This document shows positions 22,587-30,959 of a DNA stretch of 64,000 bases, in pieces; positions within the stretch are counted from its first letter, which is position 1; each line of letters opens with the position of its first letter. The notes under the pieces were generated by a model. That model saw nothing but the letters and a program-made list of their open reading frames with translations. It made no database searches and had not been told where the DNA came from. The stretch is taken from contig NZ_FVZF01000006.1 of NCBI RefSeq assembly GCF_900168265.1, positions 1 to 64,000 on the forward strand. Reading direction: 5' to 3'. The DNA comes from Salegentibacter salarius (GTDB lineage: Bacteria; Bacteroidota; Bacteroidia; Flavobacteriales; Flavobacteriaceae). A program made the translations under genes and the position numbers.

Positions 22587-24357
22587 CCCATTAGGATTTT
22601 ATACAAAGCAGAAAGAAATACATCAGCAAGAACTGGCCAAAATTTCTAAAAAATTACTGATTTCCAGTTTAATCAGGCTTTTCATTTTTCTCATAATATG
22701 TTTCGTGATTTATTATTTCTTCGGAAATATGAATGTGATCGTACCCGTAATTTTTGGTGGAATTGCACTTTTTTTATTCCTGGTTTCCAGGCACAGCAAT
22801 CTTAAAGATAAGAGCGATAAGCAAAAGGAAATTATCAAGCTGAACGAACTGGAAATTGATATTTTAAAAACCCGGAATTTTCAGGAATTACCCGAAGGCA
22901 TTGAATTTGAAAATCCCACACATCCTTACAGTCAGGATATCGACTTATTTGGGCGGGGCTCTTTTTTTCAATATTCCAACCGAACCGCGCTTTATGAAGG
23001 TGCCAAAAAACTGGCGGACATTTTTACTGAAAATAGTATAGAGAATATTCCGCAGAAACAGGAAGCCGTTAAAGAACTGGCAACAAAAGCAGAATGGAGA
23101 CAGGAATTTACTGCATTGGCCAGATTGGTAAAAACTGAAACGCCGTCTAAAACCGTAATTAAATGGTTTAAGAATTATAAGAATTTTGTTCCGAATTATA
23201 TTAAGTGGTTACCCACTGTCTTTTCGGTGATTTCTATTTTAGTGATCGCGGGTTACGCCTTTGATTACTTAAAAGGAATTCACCTTTTTCTATGGTTTTT
23301 AGCCGGCTTACTTTTTACAGGAATATACCTGAAGAAGATCAATTTACTTTCAGGTAGTGTGAGTAAGATTCAGGATACTTTTCATCAATATCATTTGCTG
23401 TTGGAACTTCTTGAAAAAGAAGATTTTTCTTCAGAAATTTTAAAGAAAAATCAGTCGCTTATTCATTCAGAAAAGAAAAAAGCTTCTGCTATTTTTAAAG
23501 AATTTTCTAAAGCAATTGACGCTTTAGACCAGCGGAATAATATAATTTTGGCCATTTTTGGGAATGGTTTTTTGCTATGGGATCTTCGACAGAGTTATAA
23601 ATTAGAAAAATGGATTTCAGCTTACCGCCAACACGTAAAGAACTGGTTTGAGGTAATTGAATTTACTGATGCTTATAATTCCCTGGGGAATTTTGTTTTT
23701 AACCATCCAAACTATGTTTTTCCTGAAATTATAAACGAAAAAAGAGGTATTTCAGCTACAAAATTGGCACATCCGCTTTTAGATCCTAAAAAGAGGATTG
23801 CTAACGATTTTACGATTGGAGACGAAGAATTCTTTATTATTACCGGCGCGAATATGGCCGGGAAAAGTACTTTTTTGAGAACGGTTTCCCTTCAAATTCT
23901 AATGAGTAATATTGGGCTTCCGGTTTGTGCTGAAGCTTGCAAGTATTCGCCAATTAAACTCATTACCAGTATGCGCACCAGCGATTCGTTAAGTGACGAC
24001 GAATCTTACTTCTTTTCAGAATTAAAGCGCTTAAAGTTTATCGTGGACGAAATTAAAACCGATCGATATTTTATTATTCTTGATGAAATTTTGAAAGGAA
24101 CCAATAGTAGCGATAAAGCTATAGGTTCTAAAAAGTTTATCAGGAAATTGGTGAACTCTAATTCAACCGGAATCATCGCTACGCACGATCTGAGTTTATG
24201 CGAAATTACTTCAGAATTAAGTCAGGTGAAAAACCATTATTTTGATGCGGAGATTATCAATGATGAGCTGCATTTTGATTATAAATTTAAAGACGGAATT
24301 TGCCAGAATATGAATGCGTCTTTTCTTCTCCGAAAAATGGAGATTGTAGATGATTAA
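22579..24357 (+). CDS. MutS-like ATPase with membrane segments
   Basis: A 592-residue protein of the MutS family but without the mismatch-recognition domain. The N-terminus has two hydrophobic helices (LLISSLIRLFIFLIICFVIY and VIVPVIFGGIALFLFL), a further pair lies near 215-255, and the MutS clamp/lever region follows. The ATPase domain has Walker A GANMAGKSTFLRT (about 427-439), Walker B YFIILDEILKGTNSSD and the histidine switch IIATHDLSLCEI. It is a Bacteroidota-type MutS paralogue; membrane anchoring separates it from MutS1 and MutS2 and makes a role in mismatch repair doubtful. It overlaps the YjbR-like gene by 8 bases. Confidence 0.88.
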   Translation: MNNPLGFYTKQKEIHQQELAKISKKLLISSLIRLFIFLIICFVIYYFFGNMNVIVPVIFGGIALFLFLVSRHSNLKDKSDKQKEIIKLNELEIDILKTRNFQELPEGIEFENPTHPYSQDIDLFGRGSFFQYSNRTALYEGAKKLADIFTENSIENIPQKQEAVKELATKAEWRQEFTALARLVKTETPSKTVIKWFKNYKNFVPNYIKWLPTVFSVISILVIAGYAFDYLKGIHLFLWFLAGLLFTGIYLKKINLLSGSVSKIQDTFHQYHLLLELLEKEDFSSEILKKNQSLIHSEKKKASAIFKEFSKAIDALDQRNNIILAIFGNGFLLWDLRQSYKLEKWISAYRQHVKNWFEVIEFTDAYNSLGNFVFNHPNYVFPEIINEKRGISATKLAHPLLDPKKRIANDFTIGDEEFFIITGANMAGKSTFLRTVSLQILMSNIGLPVCAEACKYSPIKLITSMRTSDSLSDDESYFFSELKRLKFIVDEIKTDRYFIILDEILKGTNSSDKAIGSKKFIRKLVNSNSTGIIATHDLSLCEITSELSQVKNHYFDAEIINDELHFDYKFKDGICQNMNASFLLRKMEIVDD

Positions 24358-24426
24358 ATAGTAGAATTAAAGATTTTGGAACCTCTTCTAAGCTTTAGTT
24401 GAGATTATATGAAATGTCTTATTTTC

Positions 24427-24500
24427 GTCAAGCTGAACTTGTTTCATCTTCTAACATGATCTTATCAACGTATTAGATCCTGAAACAAGTTCAGAATGAC
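24427..24500. repeat. Imperfect inverted repeat, 20-base arms
   Basis: GTCAAGCTGAACTTGTTTCA (24427-24446) and TGAAACAAGTTCAGAATGAC (24481-24500) form a long stem with a 34-base loop, with mismatches near the ends. It lies in the 223-base gap between the MutS-like and YdjM-like genes. The GTCA..TGAAC module is shared with the elements at 12058 and 22116. It could end transcription, but no T-run follows. Confidence 0.7.
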
Positions 24501-24580
24501 GCGATTGAAAACTTTATTACTATCTAACTTTTCTTTTCGAAAAGTAGAAGTTACAAATCGGTAAAGAAAGGAAATCATAA

Positions 24581-25588
24581 ATGGATTCATTAACACAAAT
24601 AGTATTAGGCGCAGCGGTTGGCGAAGCAGTTCTCCGCAAAAAAGTGGGGAACAAAGCCATGCTTTACGGAGCCATTGCGGGTACAATTCCAGATCTGGAT
24701 ACTTTTGCCAGCGCTTTTACCGATACTATTACCGCTATTGAAATTCATCGTGGCTTTACACACTCAATCGTATTTTCCATACTTTTTGCACCTGTTTTTG
24801 GTTGGCTCATTTCCAAGATTGAAAAGAAATCTATCGCTACCTGGCAAAACTGGTCGTGGTTGATGTTTTGGGGCTTTTTTACACATCCACTGCTAGACTC
24901 TCATACAACCTGGGGAACACAACTATTCTGGCCTTTAGAAGTGCGTTTGGCGTATAAGAATATTTTTGTGATAGATCCTTTATACACTTTGCCATTTTTG
25001 GTGTTTTTAATCCTCGCGATGCGACAGGAACGAAGAACTAAAAAAAGGAGAAAACTAAATAATCTTGGCCTCTTAATAAGTAGCATTTATTTGTTGGTTA
25101 TTACCCCGGCATTAAAACTTTACACGTTTGATAAATTTACTGAAGCTTTAGAGGATCAGGATATTGCCTATTATAAAATTGAAACCAAACCGTCCCCGCT
25201 AAATGCTGTTTTATGGTCGGCTAATGTGGAGGTTGATGATGCATATTTAATTGGAAATTATTCAATTTTTGATACACAACCAATAGAGTTTATAGAACAT
25301 CCTAAAAACCATCATTTGCTAGGAGACTGGATTGAGAGACGAAATGTAAAACGGCTTATTGATATTTCGGAGGGGTGGTATACCATTTCAGAAAGAGATG
25401 GAGAAATTTATTTTAATGATCTTCGTTTTGGAACTTTAAGTCCAATAGCCAGGGTAGATGCCGACTTTGCATTCAGCTATAAACTGATCGAGGAAAATGG
25501 TGAAATTAAAGCCATAGAAACTGAAAAAACCCGAGGGGATGCAAAGGAACTTTTGTCGCAGTTGGGGAATAGGGTTTTGGGTAATTAA
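24581..25588 (+). CDS. YdjM-like membrane-bound metal-dependent hydrolase
   Basis: A 335-residue protein with an N-terminal half of about five membrane helices of the YdjM/DUF457 type. MDSLTQIVLGAAVGEAVLRK, AGTIPDLDTFAS, EIHRGFTHSIVFS and FFTHPLLDSHTTWGTQLFWP carry the conserved D and H residues that are thought to bind a metal. The C-terminal half (about 190-335) is soluble and strand-rich. The family is annotated as membrane-bound metal-dependent hydrolases, sometimes linked to the LexA regulon in E. coli, but no substrate is known. It is flanked by repeat-rich gaps and stands alone. Confidence 0.85.
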   Translation: MDSLTQIVLGAAVGEAVLRKKVGNKAMLYGAIAGTIPDLDTFASAFTDTITAIEIHRGFTHSIVFSILFAPVFGWLISKIEKKSIATWQNWSWLMFWGFFTHPLLDSHTTWGTQLFWPLEVRLAYKNIFVIDPLYTLPFLVFLILAMRQERRTKKRRKLNNLGLLISSIYLLVITPALKLYTFDKFTEALEDQDIAYYKIETKPSPLNAVLWSANVEVDDAYLIGNYSIFDTQPIEFIEHPKNHHLLGDWIERRNVKRLIDISEGWYTISERDGEIYFNDLRFGTLSPIARVDADFAFSYKLIEENGEIKAIETEKTRGDAKELLSQLGNRVLGN

Positions 25589-25901
25589 GAGATTTATATT
25601 TTCTGTCACAAAGCCACAAATTCACTAATTCTTTTAGAAAAAATACTAGAGGGTATGGTTTTGTTTCACTCCGCTGGAGCTCGTCGGAATTTTGAGCATT
25701 TTTTTCTATAAACATACCGCCCCTGCGGAGCTTTTGAATTCCTCATAAACCTTATCAACTAAGTTATGAGCCTCATAGAGACGTAATATTTATAGAAGGT
25801 TTTTAGGCATTAATGTATTAAGCTCCATCGGAGTGAAATATTTCAAGGGCTTATTTATAGAAATTCGTGTATTCGTGGCTAATTTAAATGCTTTTTTCTA
25901 A
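25589..25901. repeat. Gene-free, decayed repeat cluster
   Basis: These 313 bases hold no credible gene. They contain repeated modules in both orientations: CACTCCGCTGGAGCTC, CCGCCCCTGCGGAGCTTTT and GCTCCATCGGAGTGAAATA, alternating with TTTATAG-type motifs (TTCTATAAACATACC, ATTTATAGAAGG, ATTTATAGAAATTC), and end in ATTCGTGTATTCGTGGCTAA. They look like decayed palindromic repeats that were inserted near one another. Confidence 0.6.
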
Positions 25902-26063
25902 TCATTTTTCCAATTCGTCCTCAGAAATAACCTCTCCTTTCTCTGACTGACTTATACCATTTTCTACTTTTTCAATAAAGATCAGGCGTTCTACCAACTC
26001 ATCAATAGAAAATGTCTCTGGTAGTTTTTCAATTTCTTCCTTTAATTTACTTTTTGTAAGCAT
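25902..26063 (-). CDS. Small orphan antitoxin-like protein
   Basis: A 53-residue minus-strand reading frame, with ATG at 26063-26061 and TGA at 25904-25902. It reads MLTKSKLKEEIEKLPETFSI, then DELVERLIFIEKVENGISQS and EKGEVISEDELEK. The pattern K-x-x-L-P-E-x-F-S-x-D-E-L-V-E-R-L-I-x-I-E-K-V-E-x-G is that of short antitoxins found before RelE/ParE genes in Bacteroidota. The region downstream on its strand holds only decayed repeats and no toxin, so it may be an orphan or the remains of a pair. A run of A just before the ATG gives no clear ribosome site. Confidence 0.65.
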   Translation of the reverse strand: MLTKSKLKEEIEKLPETFSIDELVERLIFIEKVENGISQSEKGEVISEDELEK

Positions 26064-26226
26064 TTTTTTTCATCAATTTGAATCCAATAACAAGATACAA
26101 TTTTAAACTGAGTTTAAATTTAAAGAGAGGATCTACCGAATAAAAAATATTCCTGTATTCGTGGCAAGCCAAATTCCATATAAACTTCTTCAGAAACCTT
26201 ATCTTTATCAAAACTTCAATTTTTCT

Positions 26227-27936
26227 ATGAAACAAATACTTACTCTTACCCTCGCTTTTTTATGTATCTCTTTTTTATCTGCCCAGAAAGCTTCAGAAAA
26301 TTTAAAAACTATTATTCAGGAAATAGATGATCATAAATCCTACGATCGCGAAGAATTTCCTTTGGGATTATTTACAGAGAATTATTATAAAGAAGAATCA
26401 GAATTTGCTGAAAAACAATTGAAGCAACTCCAGGAAATAAAGTCCGATTCTTTAAGTGAAACCGAACAGATTTCGCTGGAAATGCTAAAGTTTAAGCTTC
26501 AGGAAACCATAGATCACTATGAGTATGAAGCCTATTTGAATCCTTTGCTTTCTGATTCTGGTTTTCATTTAAGCCTGGCTTACCAGGTGCGTGATTTAAA
26601 TAATTATGCACAGGTGAAAGCTTATTTAAATAAACTGAATGCGATTCCCACTTATGTAGATCAGCATTTCGCTTTATTGCGTGAAGGTTTACAGAAAGGA
26701 AATACCCAGCCACGAATAATTTTTGAAGGTTATGAATCTACTTATAACGACCAGATCGTGGAAGATCCAAAAGAAAGCTATTTCTATGAACCTTTTGAAA
26801 ATCTACCAGGGATACTTTCCGAAGCGCAAAAGGATTCGGTTTTAACGGCTGCAGAAAATGCGATTGCCAATAATGTGATTCCGCAGTTTATAAGAATTAA
26901 AGAATTTTTTGAAACCGAATATTTGCCAGGAACCCGAACAAGTTTAGGGGTTTCCGAAATTCCGAACGGTCGTGAATATTATCAAAATCGCTTGGATTAT
27001 TATACCACTTTAGACCTGAGTGCAGAAGAAATTCACCAGATTGGTTTAGAAGAAGTAGCGCGGATTAATTCAGAAATGAAGAAGATTATCGCCGAGGTTG
27101 AATTTGACGGGAGTTTCGAGGAATTTATCCATTATTTAAGAACCGATGAGCAGTTTTATGCAAAAACCGGGAAAGAATTATTAAAGGAAGCCCGCGACAT
27201 CGCCAAGCGAATTGATGCTAAACTTCCGGCATATTTTAAAACCTTACCAAGAAAACCTTATGGAGTGACTAAAGTGCCTGATGCTATCGCTCCAAAGTAT
27301 ACGACGGGACGTTATATCGGCGCTTCAAATGAAACCCAGCCGGGCTATTATTGGGTGAATACTTATAATTTATCTAATCGTCCGCTATATGTTTTACCTT
27401 CTTTAACTGCCCACGAAGCGGTGCCGGGACATCATTTGCAGAATGCGCTGAATGCCGAGTTGGGCGACAGTATTCCAAAATTCCGAAGAAATATGTACTT
27501 ATCGGCTTACGGTGAAGGCTGGGGTTTGTATTCTGAGTTCTTAGCTGAAGATATGGGAATTTATACCACGCCTTATGAGCTGTTTGGTAAACTTACCTAT
27601 GAGCAATGGCGTGCTTGCCGGTTAGTTATCGATACAGGAATTCACGCAATGGGTTGGAGCAGGGAAGAAGCGGTAGCATACTTCGAGAAGAATACCGCGC
27701 TTTCTATGCATAATATCAATACAGAAGTAGATCGTTATATTTCCTGGCCGGGCCAGGCGGTGTCGTATAAGATTGGAGAAATCAAAATCAGGGAATTACG
27801 AAAAAAGGCTGAAGAAGCCCTTGGTTCAGATTTCAATATTCGGGATTTCCACGAAGTGATTTTAGAGCAGGGGGTGGTTACGCTGCCGATTTTAGAAGAA
27901 AGGGTGAATGCTTTTATTGAAAGTAATAACGATTGA
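26227..27936 (+). CDS. DUF885 family exported metallopeptidase
   Basis: A 569-residue protein starting at ATG 26227 (a GTG at 26161 is in frame but would bury the signal peptide). The signal peptide MKQILTLTLAFLCISFLSAQ directs it to the periplasm. DUF885 signatures are present: LTAHEAVPGHHLQNAL, with the metal site at about 396-403, YGEGWGLYSEFLAEDMG and the C-terminal RYISWPGQAVSYKIGEIKI. Members are M1-like or gluzincin-related zinc peptidases with few tested substrates. TATCTTTA at 26198-26205 is a weak promoter box. A terminator follows the stop. It stands alone. Confidence 0.88.
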   Translation: MKQILTLTLAFLCISFLSAQKASENLKTIIQEIDDHKSYDREEFPLGLFTENYYKEESEFAEKQLKQLQEIKSDSLSETEQISLEMLKFKLQETIDHYEYEAYLNPLLSDSGFHLSLAYQVRDLNNYAQVKAYLNKLNAIPTYVDQHFALLREGLQKGNTQPRIIFEGYESTYNDQIVEDPKESYFYEPFENLPGILSEAQKDSVLTAAENAIANNVIPQFIRIKEFFETEYLPGTRTSLGVSEIPNGREYYQNRLDYYTTLDLSAEEIHQIGLEEVARINSEMKKIIAEVEFDGSFEEFIHYLRTDEQFYAKTGKELLKEARDIAKRIDAKLPAYFKTLPRKPYGVTKVPDAIAPKYTTGRYIGASNETQPGYYWVNTYNLSNRPLYVLPSLTAHEAVPGHHLQNALNAELGDSIPKFRRNMYLSAYGEGWGLYSEFLAEDMGIYTTPYELFGKLTYEQWRACRLVIDTGIHAMGWSREEAVAYFEKNTALSMHNINTEVDRYISWPGQAVSYKIGEIKIRELRKKAEEALGSDFNIRDFHEVILEQGVVTLPILEERVNAFIESNND

Positions 27937-27955
27937 TAGGGTACTAAAAATTAAA

Positions 27956-27996
27956 TAAAAAACCTCTTCCATCTAATATCGAAGAGGTTTTTTATT
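27956..27996 (+). terminator. Factor-independent terminator
   Basis: AAAACCTCTTC (about 27959-27969) pairs with GAAGAGGTTTT (27981-27991) over an 11-base loop and is followed by a T-rich run. It lies 20-25 bases after the DUF885 stop codon and reads on the + strand. On the minus strand the A/T arm may also help to end the M56 transcript. Confidence 0.8.
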
Positions 27997-28075
27997 TTTA
28001 ATCAGTTTTTCTAATTCTCTTTGTCGGTTAATTCTACGATTGGTTTTTCCTTATTGTTATAAGTAATTTGAACAT

Positions 28076-29509
28076 TTACCTTTTTTGATCTTCAACCAAT
28101 TTCCGAGCTTTTTGTGGCTCAATTGTTTTTCCCTTGTAATAAAAGATTGCGTCATCCGCTAATAGTTTTTGAAAACTTGGTGGCGCTGGAGGTGCAGGGG
28201 GAGTTTCAGGAGCCGGTGGAGGTGGCGGAAGAATTTCAAATCTTATTTTTTCAGCTTTCTTTCTTTGCGCTGCGGTCATTAAACTTCTTATATACATAAT
28301 TCTATTGGCGTGTTCCTGAGTCATTTTAAAGTCTTCTTCAGGAATAGAATTATAATGTTTAACCAGCCTGTTGTGTTCTGAAATCATTTCAGGAGTGGCT
28401 TTTTCCTGATCTTTATTGTTAGTAGTACAGGTAGCCACACTTCCTTTCAATTTATTTTCAGCCATTAGTTGAATTAGGTCTTTTAAAATAGTCGGTGAAG
28501 AATTTTCGACAACTTCAACATGGTATGAAGTAAAACTATTCTCTTTTATGTGCTTATTCAATTCTTCTATGGTAATTTTATTCTCGTGCAGCAGGAGTTG
28601 CCCGATCCTATCTACTTCAAGAATAAGAGTGGTGGAATTTAGATCATTTTCTACTTTTTCCTTATTAATGAAGCTAAAAAATAGAATAGAAATTAAAGGC
28701 AAGATCAATAGACTTTTTACTAAAATGGTTGATTTCGATGTTTGTGTTTTCATAACTGTAAAACGTTTTTTGATTGATGAATAATTAATAGGATTTACAA
28801 AATCACTATGTAAATGTCCCGATGAAAATGATAATAATGTGGTTTGATATTCGGCTTTCTGAATTCCTTTTTTAAGCACCTCGCGGTCGGCCAGGAACTC
28901 GTGGTTGAGTTTGATAAAATCTTTTAAGAAAAATATAAGCGGATTTATCCAGAAAATAATCTGCAGAAATTCTACGAAAAGAATATCTAAACTGTGTTTT
29001 TGATTAGCGTGTGCTTCTTCATGAATAATTACTTCTTTTGGAATTTGTTTCTGCTCATACTTCTTTTTGTTTAGAAAGATATAGTTCAAAAAAGTATGCG
29101 GATCAATTTCCTCTTGCAGCAATATTCGCAAGAAACCTTTCTTCTTCACCTTGGGATTTTTTCTAACCTTTAGTAATAATTCTCTTAGATTTCTTATGAA
29201 TTTTATACTGAAGAAAATCACTCCCAATGCATAGATGGTCCAAAGAATGAACGGCAGGTAATCCATAAAGGATAGATCTTCTGCTATTGAGGTTTTCTTG
29301 GAAGATTTAAGCAATGCAGGGTCAATATTTTGAGAAGTAGGATCAATATAGGTAGTAATGGTAATAAGCGGGATTCCAATAGATGCTATTACCGCAACGA
29401 GTAAGTAAAAACGTTTAAACGTATGCATGTCTTCTTTCTCAAGAAGCAACTTGTAAAAAAGAAGTAAAGTGGCCAGGATTGTCACAGATTTTAAAATATA
29501 CCATTCCAT
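28076..29509 (-). CDS. M56 (BlaR1-like) sensor metalloprotease, probably frameshifted at the 3' end
   Basis: A 477-residue membrane protease with N-terminal helices, the zinc motif HEEAH (residues 163-167) in EVIIHEEAHANQKHSL, the third ligand region LNHEFLADREVL, and a further helix (VKSLLILPLISILFFSF) before a periplasmic tail. The tail holds a proline-rich linker (LPPPPPAPETPPAPPAPP) and ends FYYKGKTIEPQKARKLVEDQ. At a run of six A (28081-28086) the frame runs to stop. One more A would continue it as KKVNVQITYNNKEKPIVELT to a stop at 28011, a natural-looking end. The BlaI-like repressor gene is 2 bases upstream in the operon. A frameshift, or an error in the sequence, is therefore likely. 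Confidence 0.88.
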   Translation of the reverse strand: MEWYILKSVTILATLLLFYKLLLEKEDMHTFKRFYLLVAVIASIGIPLITITTYIDPTSQNIDPALLKSSKKTSIAEDLSFMDYLPFILWTIYALGVIFFSIKFIRNLRELLLKVRKNPKVKKKGFLRILLQEEIDPHTFLNYIFLNKKKYEQKQIPKEVIIHEEAHANQKHSLDILFVEFLQIIFWINPLIFFLKDFIKLNHEFLADREVLKKGIQKAEYQTTLLSFSSGHLHSDFVNPINYSSIKKRFTVMKTQTSKSTILVKSLLILPLISILFFSFINKEKVENDLNSTTLILEVDRIGQLLLHENKITIEELNKHIKENSFTSYHVEVVENSSPTILKDLIQLMAENKLKGSVATCTTNNKDQEKATPEMISEHNRLVKHYNSIPEEDFKMTQEHANRIMYIRSLMTAAQRKKAEKIRFEILPPPPPAPETPPAPPAPPSFQKLLADDAIFYYKGKTIEPQKARKLVEDQKR

Positions 29510-29511
29510 AA

Positions 29512-29877
29512 CTACTTATTTTTTATTTCGTTATCTATTAACTTCTTTAAATCCTCCAATTCTTCTTTGGTTAAATTGGTCTCTTTGGTGAAAAATGAAG
29601 CAAACTGGGAAGCAGAATCATTGAAAAAATTCTTAATAATTCCATTAAACTGCTTAGAGAAGTAGTCTTTCTTTTTTACCAGCGGGAAATATTCCCTGGA
29701 TCGGCCATATTGTTTATAGTCCACAAAACTTTTGTCCTGCATCCTTTTTAAGAGTGTGGCAATAGTTGTAGGTGCGGGTTTAGGTTCCGGATAGGCTTCT
29801 ATAAGGTCTTTCATAAAAGCCTTTTCCTGTTTCCAGAGGATTTGCATTAATTGTTCTTCAGATTTTGAAAGACTCAT
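29512..29877 (-). CDS. BlaI/MecI/CopY-family transcriptional repressor (second system)
   Basis: A 121-residue winged-helix repressor, with LSKSEEQLMQILWKQEKAFM at the start and TTIATLLKRMQDKSFVDYKQ as the recognition region, followed by the wing and an acidic, helical C-terminus. It precedes the M56 protease gene by 2 bases in one minus-strand operon. Two dyads just upstream of its start overlap the promoter boxes, which fits self-repression relieved when the M56 partner is activated. It differs from the repressor at 12223 in the recognition helix, so the two systems probably control different operators. Confidence 0.92.
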   Translation of the reverse strand: MSLSKSEEQLMQILWKQEKAFMKDLIEAYPEPKPAPTTIATLLKRMQDKSFVDYKQYGRSREYFPLVKKKDYFSKQFNGIIKNFFNDSASQFASFFTKETNLTKEELEDLKKLIDNEIKNK

Positions 29878-29892
29878 TTTCTACAAGTTTAG

Positions 29893-29943
29893 ATTATTCT
29901 CTACAAATGTAGAATAATTATTTAATTCTACAAACATAGAATT
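29893..29943 (-). promoter_or_regulatory. Operator-promoter of the second BlaI/M56 operon
   Basis: On the minus strand TTTG (within TATGTTTG) is followed by exactly 19 bases and TACATTTG, a full Bacteroidota promoter. One dyad, ATTATTCT (29893-29900) / AGAATAAT (29911-29918), with TACAAATGTA in the middle, covers the -7 box. A second dyad, AATTCTA (29924-29930) / TAGAATT (29937-29943), covers the -33 box. The TACA..TGTA core is like that of known BlaI/MecI operators. Repressor binding would block both promoter boxes. Confidence 0.75.
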
Positions 29944-30117
29944 AAATAATTTTGCCTTAAGCAGCTGAGTACTATTGAAATGTTGTTTTCAAAAAGAGGA
30001 ATGGAATTGGAAAATGAAGATTATTTAACTAGTGATTAGGATAACTACGAAATTGCGAAATGCCTAAACAAGTAATTTCTTCTTTAATACCTATCTTCGC
30101 GACTTCAAAAATCAATA

Positions 30118-30699
30118 ATGAATTTAGAAAAAGAATTAAGGGAACGCAGCGATAGTACCTGCGAACTTTGCAGTGCTACAGATAATTTACAGGTTTATAG
30201 CCTTGAGAATTTCCCGGGAGAAGTTACCGATGGAAGCTTTATGGCTTGCCAGGTTTGCACCGAACAACTGGAAGATTTTGATAAAGTTGAGGTAAATCAC
30301 TGGCGTTGTTTAAACGATAGTATGTGGAGCACGGTTCCTGCTGTTCAGGTAACGGCTTTCCAAATGCTGACAAAACTAAAAGCCGAAGGCTGGCCTCAGG
30401 ATTTACTTGATATGATGTATATGGAAGACGAGCTGAAAACTTTTGCTAAATCCAAGTTGGTTTCCGAAGAAAATACTACGCCGGAAGTCACTCATAAAGA
30501 TAGCAAGGGTGCAGTAATCGAAGCCGGTGACACCGTGGTGCTTACTAAAGATTTAAATGTAAAAGGCAGTAGTTTAACCGCTAAACGCGGAACGGCTGTG
30601 CGCCGGGTTTCTCTGGTTCACGATAATGCAGAACAAATTGAGGGAAAGGTAGAAGGACAGCAAATTGTTATTTTAACCAAGTTTGTAAAGAAAGTATAA
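30118..30699 (+). CDS. PhnA domain protein with zinc-ribbon N-terminus
   Basis: A 193-residue cytosolic protein. The N-terminal part has two cysteine pairs (CELC near residue 16 and CQVC near 44) that form a zinc ribbon, and the C-terminal part (about 125-193, from VTHKDSKGAVIEAGDTVVLT to IVILTKFVKKV) is the PhnA SH3-like domain. The name comes from the E. coli phn region, but PhnA is not needed for phosphonate use, so no phosphonate role is implied. TATCTTCG at 30090-30097 is a near match to the promoter -7 box. Two hairpins follow the stop. It stands alone. Confidence 0.88.
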   Translation: MNLEKELRERSDSTCELCSATDNLQVYSLENFPGEVTDGSFMACQVCTEQLEDFDKVEVNHWRCLNDSMWSTVPAVQVTAFQMLTKLKAEGWPQDLLDMMYMEDELKTFAKSKLVSEENTTPEVTHKDSKGAVIEAGDTVVLTKDLNVKGSSLTAKRGTAVRRVSLVHDNAEQIEGKVEGQQIVILTKFVKKV

Positions 30700-30711
30700 G
30701 TTGAATTTTTA

Positions 30712-30790
30712 GAACAGCTATTTCCAATAAACGCTGTTCGATATTTTTCAAATAAAAAAAGCCACGAAAACATATTGTATTCGTGGCTTT
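30712..30790 (+). terminator. Two consecutive hairpins after the PhnA gene
   Basis: GAACAGC (30712-30718) pairs with GCTGTTC (30733-30739) and is followed by GATATTTTT. Then AAAGCCACGAA (30758-30768) pairs with TTCGTGGCTTT (30780-30790). The second is the stronger terminator; its CACGAA..TTCGTG arm is also seen at 25862-25880 and 26157-26166, so it may derive from a dispersed repeat. Confidence 0.65.
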
Positions 30791-30857
30791 AGATTTTACA
30801 GAAAAATTGAAGAAGGAAATTCAATAATTTTCGCTTCTTAATAATTTTTATGATAAC

Positions 30858-30959
30858 TCAATTACTCGATAATCGAGATTCAATGCTCCGAAGCTTGTCT
30901 CGAAATCAAATTATATTTTTCAATAATAATGCTTCGTGACCTAGCTTCGAAGTTGTTTA
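30858..30959 (-). repeat. Stop-codon-linked dispersed repeat, copy B
   Basis: The minus strand reads from the TAA of the DPP III-like gene (30959-30957) as TAAACAACTT, then GGTCACGAAGCATT, AATTTGATTTCGAGACAAGC, TTCGGAGCATTGAATC and TCGATTATCGAGTAA. It aligns with copy A after ppsA over nearly 100 bases and starts at the same point, the stop codon. Both copies are in the same orientation as the gene they follow. The end contains CTCGAT/ATCGAG, a short palindrome. Confidence 0.75.

Noticed and set aside
26161-26226. GTG start that would add 22 residues to the DUF885 protein
   Set aside because: The ATG at 26227 begins a clean signal peptide; the extension would bury it.
30118-30699. PhnA as evidence for phosphonate use
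   Set aside because: No C-P lyase or phosphonatase genes are nearby and the PhnA family is not required for phosphonate breakdown.
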